The notes: generated by a model from the sequence alone, not told the origin. A DNA stretch of 42,555 nucleotides from Bifidobacterium pongonis (GCF_019331805.1 NZ_JAHBBE010000022.1:1-42555), one strand, 5' to 3'; shown: positions 1-8,669, counted from the stretch's first letter. Numbers and translations: made by a program.

Positions 1-37
1 CTATTCGTCGGCAGCGTCAGATGTGGAGAAGAGACAG

Positions 38-156
38 ACCGGAATCAGACAAAATCCGCCCAATTCTGTCCGAAAACGGTAAAACACCACGCCTCTCCTC
101 GCAGAACCCCCTTCACCGGAATCAGACAAAATCGGCGTAATTCTGTCCGAAAATGG
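38..156. repeat. two 42-bp direct repeats, 77 bp apart
   Basis: Positions 38-79 and 115-156 are nearly identical 42-base blocks. Each starts ACCGGAATCAGACAAAATC and ends AATTCTGTCCGAAAA followed by a few bases; they differ at four positions. Each block has weak internal dyad symmetry (GACAAAAT against ATTCTGTC). They lie 125 bp upstream of the first gene. They could be paired protein-binding sites or remnants of a larger repeat that continues outside the window. Confidence 0.75.
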
Positions 157-189
157 GTGGTGGCGCAGGAACCTCAGCACCAAACCAAC

Positions 190-204
190 CGTTTTGTCCG
201 GTTA
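190..204 (+). promoter_or_regulatory. shared 15-bp upstream motif, copy 1
   Basis: CGTTTTGTCCGGTTA occurs here, 76 bp before the HAD gene start at 281, and again exactly at 1263-1277 upstream of the gene starting at 1417. The TGTCCG core also occurs in the direct repeats at 38-156. It could be a common regulatory site or a repeat remnant; its role is inferred only from position. Confidence 0.4.
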
Positions 205-280
205 AGCAGGGTGAGTATGGCAAGCCCTATGCAGGCAGGCTATGATTCCCCAAGCAAACGGAAAGGACGAGTGAACCGCA

Positions 281-982
281 ATGGCAAACAATCAGACCGC
301 ATTCTCGAAGCCCATAATCTTCACGGACTTCGACGGCGTGCTCAACACGTTCCCCGACAGCAAAGTACTGCGCCGCGGCGGCGTGAACAAGGTGCCATCG
401 TGGGCGAAATCCGACAGCCCGTATGCGAAACTGTACGACCCGGCGAACGCGTTCCATACGGACGGCAACGAAATGGCGCATACGCCCGAAGGTTCCTGGC
501 GCATCCACTGGTCGAGCGAACTGTCCGACGCCATGTACCGACTCGCAACGGACGGCCTTGCGGAACTCTACTGGCTTTCCACCTGGCAACCGTACTGCGA
601 GCAGCAACTCGATCCGCTGCTCGGCTGGGATCCCCAACTGGTGGAGGTCGTCACCTGGTACGACCCGATTACGAATGCGCGGCGCAGCACCGGCAAATGG
701 CAGACGATTCAGCGCCACGTCAGCATCGAAAACCGCATGGACAGCCCGGCGCCGACCGTCTGGATCGACGATGACGAATGCACCGCACAACGGGCACGGC
801 AACTGGAGGAACTGCAACCGCAAGCGCCGGTCCTCATGGTTCGCCCGGATTACCGCATCGGCATCAGCCGTCGCCAGTGGAAACTGATCGACACGTTCGT
901 GCGGCAACCGGAACAGTTCAGCGCCGTCACATTCGACATGGAACCCTCCTGCGCAACGCAGAACATCCATCACGGTTTCTGA
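281..982 (+). CDS. HAD-superfamily hydrolase-like protein
   Basis: A 233-residue protein with the N-terminal HAD motif FTDFDGVLN (D16 and D18, the usual nucleophile/acid pair), a second motif WLSTW near residue 105, and an acidic IDDDE motif near residue 165 that fits the metal-binding aspartates of HAD motif IV. The size and the early DxDGV fit small actinobacterial HAD phosphatases of unknown substrate. An AAAGGA sequence lies upstream of the ATG. The gene stands alone and is followed by hairpins. The phosphatase role is a fold-level inference; no substrate can be named. Confidence 0.8.
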   Translation: MANNQTAFSKPIIFTDFDGVLNTFPDSKVLRRGGVNKVPSWAKSDSPYAKLYDPANAFHTDGNEMAHTPEGSWRIHWSSELSDAMYRLATDGLAELYWLSTWQPYCEQQLDPLLGWDPQLVEVVTWYDPITNARRSTGKWQTIQRHVSIENRMDSPAPTVWIDDDECTAQRARQLEELQPQAPVLMVRPDYRIGISRRQWKLIDTFVRQPEQFSAVTFDMEPSCATQNIHHGF

Positions 983-1019
983 AACGCAAACCGAAGGTAA
1001 AGACAGATCGCCCTCCGGA

Positions 1020-1110
1020 AAGGAATCGGGACACGCGCCGAATCCTTCGTCTCGCTTGTCCTTGCCGGACTGAGGTTCCCCGTTAGCTTTCCGATTCAGT
1101 CCTCTTTTCC
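1020..1110 (+). terminator. terminator hairpins after the HAD gene
   Basis: There are two inverted repeats. AAGGAATCGG pairs with CCGAATCCTT at 1020-1047 with one mismatch. GGACTGA (1067-1073) pairs with TCAGTCC (1096-1102) and is followed by the pyrimidine run TCTTTTCC. The second is the better Rho-independent candidate. Confidence 0.5.
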
Positions 1111-1262
1111 TTCGTTGTACCGCTTTCCCACCATGGAAGGAGCACCCTTTTTTGCTCCCGCCCAATGATCATATGCAAACATATGCGGAAAACACGCGAG
1201 TGCAATCGCACCACCCATTGCAACATCGCAGCTATTACAGTTCCCCCTCTTTTGCTCCGCAA

Positions 1263-1277
1263 CGTTTTGTCCGGTTA
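1263..1277 (+). promoter_or_regulatory. shared 15-bp upstream motif, copy 2
   Basis: An exact second copy of CGTTTTGTCCGGTTA (first at 190-204), here 139 bp before the gene starting at 1417. The surrounding 983-1416 stretch otherwise contains only the terminator hairpins and no convincing gene. Confidence 0.4.
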
Positions 1278-1416
1278 GACACAGTGGAGGCCGATGGAGC
1301 CGGCGAGAGACCGGTTGGAAGAAACCTTCGGCAGACGAAGCGGAGCGGGACGCATGAATAAGCGGGACGCATGAATAGGCATGTAACCGCCGCGCGTATG
1401 AAAGGAATGTGGGAGT

Positions 1417-2151
1417 ATGAGTACTGCAGCCAATACGGAATCATCCGGTAGCCATATCGTTTGGGTCGGCAACACGACGGTGCCCGATGCCGTCGAACTT
1501 GTGCAGGATCAGATCAACAGCATCGGTTTCCTCGCCGCCCTCTACGAGGTGATCCGCCCTGTCGATATTCGTTCTTACGTGTCGTCGCGCCGCTATTTCA
1601 AGCGCTACATGCCTCTTTACGATCGGCCGGACGAGGAGGAGGAACAGCTCGTGACCGATCTCTGGCAATGTCGGGAGGCTGCAACCATGGCCAGGATGCG
1701 CAGAAATCAGCCGATCAACATGCAATCCTTCTCCTACGAGTTCGCGACGTTCGATGTCGGCAGGAACGGTTGGCCCGTTGCAAGCAAGGAATCGTCCATC
1801 TCGTATCGGTCCATCGCGCACTACGAGGAGCTCGATGAAAACGGGCTCATCTCCGACGATAGATATGACGAATACGATTCCACGCTTCTGCTGTTGCGTG
1901 ACCGGACGACGGGCAATGTTCTTCTGCTTCCCGACCAGTCCGCCATCATCATCAATCAGTGGCATAGCGGTTGGGGCGTGGAGGCCTCGGTTGTGGACGG
2001 CATCTCGCTGTCCGCACTTATGACGCGCTATCCGAAGCTGTTCGATGACTGTCCGGTTGATGAATACGACATGATGTCGGAGATTCTTGCGTTGGAGGAA
2101 CAGCTGAACCGTATCTGCGGTTCCTTGTACGACAACAATCAGAAGGAGTAA
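1417..2151 (+). CDS. hypothetical protein, first gene of a two-gene unit
   Basis: A 244-residue acidic soluble protein of a family I do not recognise. There is no signal peptide or membrane segment. Residues 40-75 carry a basic and tyrosine-rich stretch (SSRRYFKRYMPLYD), followed by a Glu-rich run. The C-terminal third is rich in D, E and Y. The ATG is preceded by a purine-rich GTGGGAGT. The next gene begins 5 bp after the stop, so the two are probably co-transcribed. The smooth codon usage and this coupling support real coding. No function can be assigned. Confidence 0.75.
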   Translation: MSTAANTESSGSHIVWVGNTTVPDAVELVQDQINSIGFLAALYEVIRPVDIRSYVSSRRYFKRYMPLYDRPDEEEEQLVTDLWQCREAATMARMRRNQPINMQSFSYEFATFDVGRNGWPVASKESSISYRSIAHYEELDENGLISDDRYDEYDSTLLLLRDRTTGNVLLLPDQSAIIINQWHSGWGVEASVVDGISLSALMTRYPKLFDDCPVDEYDMMSEILALEEQLNRICGSLYDNNQKE

Positions 2152-2156
2152 TTCAC

Positions 2157-2567
2157 ATGACCTGCACCATTACCCGTTCGCCGCTGATCGAGCGCGCCAT
2201 ACCCCGTGAGACGCCCCTCACCCAGATCACGTTCATGCTCGATACCGTCGAAGGCGAAGACTTCACCGGGGATCTTCCTCCGATCGCTTTGCCCGACGAT
2301 CATCATGATGATGAGGATCGCCAGTGCGATTACAGGTACGGGGAGTGCGAAGGAAAGGCGGAATACCGCATCTCCTGGCTTGACTGCTACGACTTGGAGG
2401 CTCATTACGAGCAGCAGTTTTGCGCACGCCACTACCTGTTGTACCTGCATTACGTGATTGATGCGATGGATGCCAATACCAATGTGCCCGATCCGGCAGA
2501 GGACTGGGATACGTACAAGCTGGCGTTGCGCTGTTATCTCGATCACGTCACGCATTTGGGCGCGTAG
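2157..2567 (+). CDS. small Cys/His protein, possible zinc site
   Basis: A 136-residue protein of unknown family, starting 5 bp after the preceding gene. AGAAGGAG is present just ahead of the ATG and overlaps the end of the upstream gene. A C-x6-C pair (CDYRYGEC) followed about 30 residues later by FCARHY (C-x2-H) resembles the ligand spacing of small treble-clef or zinc-ribbon domains in actinobacteria. An aspartate/histidine cluster (DDHHDDED) precedes the first cysteine. Zinc binding is inferred from spacing only. It probably works with the upstream gene product. Confidence 0.7.
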   Translation: MTCTITRSPLIERAIPRETPLTQITFMLDTVEGEDFTGDLPPIALPDDHHDDEDRQCDYRYGECEGKAEYRISWLDCYDLEAHYEQQFCARHYLLYLHYVIDAMDANTNVPDPAEDWDTYKLALRCYLDHVTHLGA

Positions 2568-2668
2568 GATGGGTGCTGTCACGGGTTCGGCGACGGCGCG
2601 AGACCATCGGGAAACGATAGCCGATCGGGCCGTCGCTCAAAGCCTTGAAAGGTCACAAGGAGGCAATC

Positions 2669-3226
2669 ATGACCGGCATCGATCCGTCAGCGATCCCCGC
2701 ATCCCAATTCACAACCGCCGCCGTTCCCGCACGGCTTGAAGCCGGGCAGACGGCCCCGGACTTCACGCTCCCCTCCGACACCGGCGGTACCGTCACGCTT
2801 TCCACATTGCGTGGCACGAACATCGTCCTGTACTTCTACCCGGCGGCGATGACCCCGGGTTGCACCACCGAAGCCTGCGATTTCCGCGACAATCTCGCAC
2901 GCCTGTCCTCCCGCAGGTTCACCGTGCTCGGCGTATCGAAGGATCCGTTGGACAAACTCGCCCGATTCCGCGAGCGCGATCATCTGACGTTCCTGTTGTT
3001 GTCGGATTCCGATTTGACAGTGCATCGTTTGTATGGCGCGTATGGTGAGAAGAAGTTGTATGGCAAGGTTCGTGAAGGTGTGATTCGTTCGACTTTCGTG
3101 ATCGATGGTGATGGTGTGATTCGTGTCGCCCGATATAACGTGCGTGCGAAGGGGCATGTCGATTCGTTGCTTCGGGCGCTTGACAAGCTTGACAAGCTTG
3201 GCGATCAGGAGTGGTTGCGGCGGTAG
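2669..3226 (+). CDS. bcp: Bcp-type thiol peroxiredoxin
   Basis: A 185-residue peroxiredoxin of the BCP/PrxQ class, which reduces hydroperoxides using a peroxidatic cysteine. The signature TPGCTTEACDFRD contains C65 (peroxidatic) and C70 (resolving), five residues apart as in PrxQ. APDFTLPS near residue 29 and the FYP stretch before the active site are also typical. The start at 2669 is chosen because AAGGAGG lies at 2657-2663; an in-frame TTG at 2645 lacks such a site. The 3' end encodes a short tandem repeat (LDKLDKLG). Codon choice shifts to T/G-ending codons from about 2985 onward, unlike the first half. Confidence 0.93.
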   Translation: MTGIDPSAIPASQFTTAAVPARLEAGQTAPDFTLPSDTGGTVTLSTLRGTNIVLYFYPAAMTPGCTTEACDFRDNLARLSSRRFTVLGVSKDPLDKLARFRERDHLTFLLLSDSDLTVHRLYGAYGEKKLYGKVREGVIRSTFVIDGDGVIRVARYNVRAKGHVDSLLRALDKLDKLGDQEWLRR

Positions 3227-3268
3227 GTTTAGGTTCCGTTGTTTGGCGGGAACCAAGCCTACCGTCGC
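3217..3268. terminator. bidirectional terminator between convergent genes
   Basis: An imperfect inverted repeat (GCGGCGGTAGG against GCCTACCGTCGC, extended by GGTTCC/GGGAACC) overlaps the bcp stop codon. It sits between two convergent genes, so it may end both transcripts. Confidence 0.5.
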
Positions 3269-3291
3269 GGGTGGTTGGCCATCTCGGCTGG

Positions 3292-5697
3292 TTATCTCAG
3301 TAATTCGTCATGGGTGTTGACGGATAGGAATTTCACGTGGTTGGCGACGTTTCGCGTGTAGTGCAGGCGGTATTGTCCGTGCACCGTCACCCGGTAGATC
3401 ACGTTGCCTTCCTCGTCTAGACGGTCCGCGTCGTCACCGCCGCGTCCTTCGCGGAGTCGATGTTGTTGCAGGCCTTTTTGCGTCGCTTCTTTGCCCATGA
3501 GGACGAACACCATTGTGCGTATCAGTGATGCGCGTGACATGTCGCCGTGTTCGCATTCGCGTAGCGAGTCGAAGAAGTCAGGGGCGTATGACCAGTCGTC
3601 TAGGGGTCGTTTGGCTCGTTCCGCCGCGGTGAATTGCAGGATCGACTGGGCTCGTATCATCCAATCGATTTCTTCCTGCAGGGTGGCGAAGTGCCCTTCG
3701 AAGGGGATGATCGGGTTGGTGTCGTCTAGCATTTTTTCTGCTCCCCTGCTTTGTTCTCTGAGTTTTTGGTTTTTGCCGTTGAGCCGTTTGTTTTCCTGTT
3801 CGAGTTTTTCGTTCCGTTGTTGGCTGTCCGCAAGCTGTTCGTATAGCGTGTGCATCGTTTCATGCGCGGATGCCAGTGTTGCCGTTGATTCGAGGAGATC
3901 CTTGAACGAGACCGCCGTAAGCGTCTGTTTGGATTGCATGAACGGCAGGTATGCGAATGGGTTGCTGCCACCGGATCGCTCGTTGTCTCCTTTTTTGCGT
4001 GGGGCGGCGGCGATGAACCGTGGGTCGATCCACAGCCAGCTTGGGCCGTCTGGGAGCAGGCTTGGCGGTTCCTCCAACGTATGGGTTTCGCCTTGGGGCG
4101 GCAGCGCGCATAGCCACTCGTCGTCCGAGACGGCGTCGTGTTGTTCGCGCGAGATGATCTTCACCGCAATGACCTGGCCTTTGCGTAGTACCGGGCGCAG
4201 GTCGATGTCCGACGCGACGTGCGTGCCGGCAAGGAAGTCGGCGCGCTGCACCGTCGCCTCCACGGGCGGATTGTCTCCGATTCCCGGGTGGAACAGCAGC
4301 TTGAACATGTCATCGCATACGTAGGTAACCATGCCGGCGACCACTTTCCCCGGCATGTAGTGTTGCAGCGTCTGGCGTGGCGCAACCCAGTCAGCGGCCA
4401 GGATGAGCCCGTCGGAACCGTCTCGCCAGCCTCGTACGCGCTGGTCCGGGCGTAGTATCCAGCTGCTCGGATACATGCGTTCCCCGCCCGGTTCCGGTTC
4501 GTATCCCGCGTTCACGAAGGCTTCGGCGACTTCACGTGTCAGGCCGGTCACGTTTACCTTACGGAATTTCGTCTCGCCGGGAATCTGCACGTAGGGAACA
4601 TCACCTTCGAGGATCATCTTCACATAAGCCTCGACCGTGTCCCCCTGCGCCTTCGCTGTCGAGGTGTTCATACGCGCAAGCTGCTTCCAAAGACCGCAGC
4701 TTCTGCCCTGCTTTTTCTTGGGAACCACTGACGTGGAATCGGTTTTGCCGCTGCCGGAATCTTCCGTTCCAGCGCCTTCGGTGTTGGCAGCGTCCCGATT
4801 CCAGTCGGGGTCTTCGCCGGTTTTGGATTCGTCGAGTCCGTAACTGTCGTACTCGCTCGACGACAAATCCTCATTGACCCTGTCGACGAGCTCTTCCACC
4901 GTCTGTTTGCTCTCCGCAACGCCATAGATTTTATACAGATTCGCTCCGGCGCCGTTGGTGTCCACGGCGTCGAACGGAATGAATCTGATCGCCCCATGGT
5001 ATGCCCGAGCCCAATTGGGCAGCCTGTCGTAAAGCAGCTTGCTCGTGCCCTCATCCTTGATCTCGAAGATGATCGCCCCGTCGCTCACGGCCTGCACCAG
5101 CGCTTCCATGTCAATGAACGGCTTGGCATACCCCAAGGCTTTCGACACCAGGATCACCGGGATATCACGATTCGCGGAAAGAATGGACCCGACGCATTCG
5201 TCGACATGCGTTTCATCAATGAGATACCATTTCGCATCTTCGCGGACGCGGACATCGGCGAGACTGGTACCCTCCGAGGGAGACGGGTCCTCCACCGGTT
5301 CTGTTCGTGCGGTGCGCGGGCGCTCGATGGCGTCGATACAATCACTGATTTGACGCAGATACTCATCCTCGGTGAGCTGCGGCTGTATAAACGGGACAAG
5401 GGCGAAATCGGTGCACCAGGAATCGCCGGGCGGAAAGACGCGGGAGGCGCCGAAGTAAGGGTCGACGGTGTCCAGCATCGTGCGGGATACGGATTGCAGA
5501 TGATTGGGCAGTTCGACAACAATGGCGCGATCGTTGATGGCGGAACGAATACGTTTGATCGGGACGGGCGGCCGCCCGTTCTTGCGTTCGGAGACGAGCA
5601 CGCAGATCCGATCACGGGTCGAACGGCGCAGCCAGTTGACAAAATTGGACAACTCGAATGAGTCACGGATAATCATACCGTCTTCAGGTTCGTTCAT
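3292..5697 (-). CDS. 801-residue multidomain protein, unknown function
   Basis: The start at 5697 follows a GGAAGGG ribosome site. The N-terminal 270 residues appear to hold two copies of one fold: each has a VLVS strand, then an A-I-(V/I)-(V/F)-E-(L/I) strand, and ends with a conserved R(V/F)-x-P stretch. A charged linker near residue 320 is followed by a basic patch (PKKKQGR). Residues about 440-560 read like S1/OB-fold strands (GKVVAGMV, VLRKGQVIAVKI). A coiled coil follows at about 625-690 (Q/E/K/L rich). The last 50 residues (YRVTVHGQYRLHYTR) resemble the beta strands of RelE/ParE-type folds. I do not recognise the family. No membrane segment is present. The OB and RelE-like readings are inference. 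Confidence 0.8.
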   Translation of the reverse strand: MNEPEDGMIIRDSFELSNFVNWLRRSTRDRICVLVSERKNGRPPVPIKRIRSAINDRAIVVELPNHLQSVSRTMLDTVDPYFGASRVFPPGDSWCTDFALVPFIQPQLTEDEYLRQISDCIDAIERPRTARTEPVEDPSPSEGTSLADVRVREDAKWYLIDETHVDECVGSILSANRDIPVILVSKALGYAKPFIDMEALVQAVSDGAIIFEIKDEGTSKLLYDRLPNWARAYHGAIRFIPFDAVDTNGAGANLYKIYGVAESKQTVEELVDRVNEDLSSSEYDSYGLDESKTGEDPDWNRDAANTEGAGTEDSGSGKTDSTSVVPKKKQGRSCGLWKQLARMNTSTAKAQGDTVEAYVKMILEGDVPYVQIPGETKFRKVNVTGLTREVAEAFVNAGYEPEPGGERMYPSSWILRPDQRVRGWRDGSDGLILAADWVAPRQTLQHYMPGKVVAGMVTYVCDDMFKLLFHPGIGDNPPVEATVQRADFLAGTHVASDIDLRPVLRKGQVIAVKIISREQHDAVSDDEWLCALPPQGETHTLEEPPSLLPDGPSWLWIDPRFIAAAPRKKGDNERSGGSNPFAYLPFMQSKQTLTAVSFKDLLESTATLASAHETMHTLYEQLADSQQRNEKLEQENKRLNGKNQKLREQSRGAEKMLDDTNPIIPFEGHFATLQEEIDWMIRAQSILQFTAAERAKRPLDDWSYAPDFFDSLRECEHGDMSRASLIRTMVFVLMGKEATQKGLQQHRLREGRGGDDADRLDEEGNVIYRVTVHGQYRLHYTRNVANHVKFLSVNTHDELLR

Positions 5698-5899
5698 GAC
5701 CGTTCCCTTCCGCTGAACACACTGAAATCGCCGTTGAAGGCTGAATGGCTGACTCCGATTATAGTGCGGCCAAGCAGGCGCCCCGCCGCGCTTTCTCCCA
5801 GTGGCAGGTTCGGCCCGCCGCCTCAACTGACGCTTCGACCGATTGCCGTTCTACAACGATCCGCCTGTTCTATTTGTTTCGTTCATTGGAAGGCAGGGC

Positions 5900-6449
5900 T
5901 CATCCCACAAACGGAACGGTGGCCTTCCACGCCGGCAGGAACGCATGTTCGTACCGGTATGCCATGACTCGCTTGTAGTATTCGCGGAGTATGTCCGGCA
6001 GAACGGTCAGACCGAAAGCATGCTCGGGCAGTGAGTCGATCAGTTTGTCTAGGCTCGATGGATCGTATCGCTCCATGAAGCGATCCAAAGCGTGGCTGCA
6101 TTCGGGTTCCTGCCCGGATGCCATGTATTCCAGAGGGTTGATTGGCTTGCCGCAGTCCATTCATGGCGAAGTCCTTGCACGCGCACACCATCTTTCCCTC
6201 TCGAACGCCAAGCATGGTCTCGTGGACGGGAATGCCGAGCATTTCATACACATGCGACCCCAAGTACTCACCCAACGAAGACACGGCATATGAAGATGAA
6301 GACACGACCTTTTGAGATGCTCCGCTTGTTTTCGGGGATTTGAGTATCCAGCACGATTCCTTCCATTTCACGCCAACTTTGCGCTCGGTGTTGCCTGAGT
6401 GGAAACGCCCGGATCCGGGACAGTCATCGAAGTCGACCAGCATAATCAT
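5900..6449 (-). pseudogene. broken HipA/CtkA-like kinase gene
   Basis: From an ATG at 6449 (GAAGGA upstream) the first about 95 codons match the N-terminus of HipA/CtkA-like kinases: the GRFHSGNTERKVGV loop, EYLGSHVYEMLGIPVHETMLG and then ACKDF. Around 6155-6166 the frame breaks; removing four bases (an ATGA/ATGG near-duplication) restores a second frame. That frame runs to 5900 and matches the family's C-terminus (ALDRFMERYD, LDKLIDSLPE, REYYKRVMAYRYE). The kinase core that should lie between these parts, with its catalytic loop of about 150 residues, is absent. The gene therefore carries both a frameshift and an internal deletion. Family assignment is from remembered consensus. Confidence 0.75.
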
Positions 6450-6600
6450 GGTTATTCCTTCAGCTGCGCAATGAACCCGGTATGGGCGGATGGAAGCAAT
6501 TTCCGCATGGTTGCTTGTCTCGCGATTCCACGGTTGCATCATGCCATTTCATGCCTCCATCCGCTCCCGGTTCTTTCTCCCCTCTTTCGGTCGAGCGACG

Positions 6601-7038
6601 CTAGAAGCTCTCCACGACCTCGTGGATCGCCATCTCCATCGCGTCGTGCTGCGCCTGCTGCATCCCGTAGTAGCGGTCGCGCTCCGTGATCTCCGGGTGC
6701 GCGGCCATCACGTCCGTGCGCCTCACGAGGTGCCTGCGCTCCATGAGCAGGTCCATGTACCTGCCGTACCGGTGCATCGTCCGGCGCTCCGTCTCCTGCA
6801 GATGCTCCTCGAGCACGTTGGCCATCATCATCTCGCGGAACTCCCGCGGGTGGTTGTCCATCAGCCAGCGGATGCGCATGTTCTGGATCCCGTGCTGGCT
6901 GTTCTCCGTGAACACCGTGTACGGCTTGGCCAGCGGGCTCGCGAGTTCCGGATACTTCCTGTGCCGTTCCCTCATGGCCTCCAGGTTCTTCCTGTACAGC
7001 GCCTCGAGGTCCTTGTCCTTCCAGACCATCTCTTCCAT
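6601..7038 (-). CDS. TnpV-like transposon-associated protein
   Basis: A 145-residue, highly charged, Met- and Arg-rich protein. Its layout (a helix ending in a Y-x-V segment, NxRIRWLMD, a central HLQETERR helix, then PEITERDRYYGMQQAQHDAMEMAIHEVVESF with a conserved end) resembles TnpV proteins carried by Tn4451-type elements and relatives. The start at 7038 follows AGAAGGGA; the open frame continues further upstream without a ribosome site. No transposase or resolvase partner is visible nearby, so this may be a stranded accessory gene. The TnpV call is moderate because the family is short and divergent. Confidence 0.6.
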   Translation of the reverse strand: MEEMVWKDKDLEALYRKNLEAMRERHRKYPELASPLAKPYTVFTENSQHGIQNMRIRWLMDNHPREFREMMMANVLEEHLQETERRTMHRYGRYMDLLMERRHLVRRTDVMAAHPEITERDRYYGMQQAQHDAMEMAIHEVVESF

Positions 7039-7300
7039 GATCGATCCCTTCTGCTTTTTGGTTTCTCGCGCCGAAACGCGTGAGTAAACGTTTACCACGC
7101 TTTTCTCCGCGGTCTTTCCCCAGCGTGTCGCCCTCATTCCGTCTCCCCGATTCCGCTTCATCCGCTATGGAGGACCGTAAAAAACGCGATATATCCAGCC
7201 GTAAACATGGCTTGTCACATGGGTTCGGCGGTCACGGATATTCCGAAAACGAACCGCCGTTTCTCAAGAGACTCCTCATCGGGAAACGTTCCGTAAGAAG

Positions 7301-7334
7301 AAAAAGGGAAAGACGCCGATCAGGCGCCTTTCCC
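7301..7334 (-). terminator. hairpin with minus-strand T tract
   Basis: GGGAAAGACGCC (7306-7317) and GGCGCCTTTCCC (7323-7334) form a 12-bp stem with one mismatch and a 5-base loop. On the minus strand it is followed by TTTTTCTTCTT. The stretch 7335-7623 upstream of it on that strand contains no convincing ORF, so either the upstream DUF2335 gene has a long 3' tail or a small RNA is made here. Confidence 0.65.
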
Positions 7335-7623
7335 ATCGAACCCGAACCATTCGTTACTGTCGGCTACATGACAAAGCCTCATCATGAGGATGCACAGTCG
7401 CACATTCCAGTGTTTCGACCGACTGCTGGCCTACAACGCCCACTCACGTCCGCACGAATCCTCGCGCGGGGCTGCGCTCACGGTAGCTGGCCCGGATGCC
7501 GCCCAGCCTTGCCCGCCCGGCATGAAAACCAAGCATGGTAAAGGCCATTAACTTCAACTGTATATCCCAGTCAGACGACATCTCATCCCCGAAACAGTAA
7601 GAACACCGGCAATCTGAATTGTC

Positions 7624-8259
7624 TCAGCTACTCCGAGCATCGTTCTCTGTCCCCCGAGCATTCCCGGATGATGCGGGCTGAGTCGTTTTCTGTTTATCCC
7701 TACTACTGCGCGATGACACCGGTTCGAACAGATTAACAATCATGGACACGACCGGAACTGCCAAAAACCCAAACGACCACGGCGACATCGTGGTGATGTA
7801 TGCAATGAGTGAAAACAGCATCGCAATTAGGAATAAGGCGCCGCTGATCCACATACCTTTACGGGCCTGATCAATCTCCGCCTCGACAAGAAGATTCTGC
7901 CGTTCCGATTCGTCAGTTGTAAAGGCATCATTCCAGCGGCACATACGCTCTTGTACGTCGACCGGATACTTATTAAAATCATCCGGTTTCGGCAACGCTC
8001 CGGAGTACGACTCACTCACACCCATTTGCATGAGCGTCGCAATCATTTGCGCCACTATCTCACGATTCGCTATTTCTGATTGGCCTCCGCCTTCGACATC
8101 TGAATCTTGCCGAGCATTGAAATCACAATCCGGCTCCTTGTCTGCTTGTCCAGATTCATCTGAGCGAACTGCATCGATTCTTCCCGACGCTGTTCCAGTT
8201 TCCGTGCGCCGCTCAGCCCCGGTATCGTCATGATTCTCATCGTGTTCTTCATCGTGCAC
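7624..8259 (-). CDS. DUF2335 membrane protein
   Basis: A 211-residue protein. The YSGALPKPDDFNKY segment matches the S-G-P-L-P-x-P-x-x-x-x-x-Y hallmark of DUF2335. It is followed by a charged helix rich in E and Q and two hydrophobic segments near the C-terminus (WISGALFLIAMLFSLIAYI and FGFLAVPVVSMIVNLF). The N-terminal 60 residues are acidic and low complexity. The start is taken as GTG at 8257-8259 because AGGGAGGGGT sits directly upstream; the open frame extends to 8532 without such a site. The function of the family is unknown; it is frequent in mobile and accessory DNA. The C-terminal tail is S/K/R rich. Confidence 0.75.
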   Translation of the reverse strand: MHDEEHDENHDDTGAERRTETGTASGRIDAVRSDESGQADKEPDCDFNARQDSDVEGGGQSEIANREIVAQMIATLMQMGVSESYSGALPKPDDFNKYPVDVQERMCRWNDAFTTDESERQNLLVEAEIDQARKGMWISGALFLIAMLFSLIAYITTMSPWSFGFLAVPVVSMIVNLFEPVSSRSSRDKQKTTQPASSGNARGTENDARSS

Positions 8260-8611
8260 GACCCCTCCCTTATTTCTCAACACATCACTGACTGTGACCA
8301 GTCTACACGAAAGGCCTATGAAGCACCCATTCTGCCATGCGGAGAAAGAGCAGCATCGCCGACCAGCTTGCCATAAGGCACACATTTTGGACTGCAGCTC
8401 TATGATTGCGGCCATAATTACAGTCATGACCGCAGCCGAAGAGACACCTACTTGTCCACAGCCATAGCAATCACAGATAGGCCGCACCTCGATTAAAGAA
8501 ATTCGGATTTGTAATCGGAGACACCGTTTCATACGAGCGTATATACCCAGTCTTAATCCGTGTGACCAGCAATTCCTCGTCGCCGAGAAAGGATCGAAGA
8601 AGAAAGACGTC

Positions 8612-8655
8612 TACCAAAACGAAAAAGCCGCGGCGGGAAATACCCGGCCGCGGCT
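8612..8655 (-). terminator. terminator of tRNA-Leu
   Basis: AGCCGCGGC (8626-8634) and GCCGCGGCT (8647-8655) form a perfect 9-bp stem. On the minus strand a TTTTTCGTTTT tract follows. It lies 15 bp beyond the 3' end of the tRNA gene. Confidence 0.85.
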
Positions 8656-8669
8656 GTTCGTCGAATCGG

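Noticed and set aside
7080..7541. A 153-codon plus-strand frame
   Set aside because: No ribosome site, starts antisense inside the promoter region of the TnpV-like gene and has random-looking composition.
7335..7560. Minus-strand SRP RNA, tmRNA or RNase P RNA
   Set aside because: The characteristic conserved cores of these RNAs were not found in the segment.
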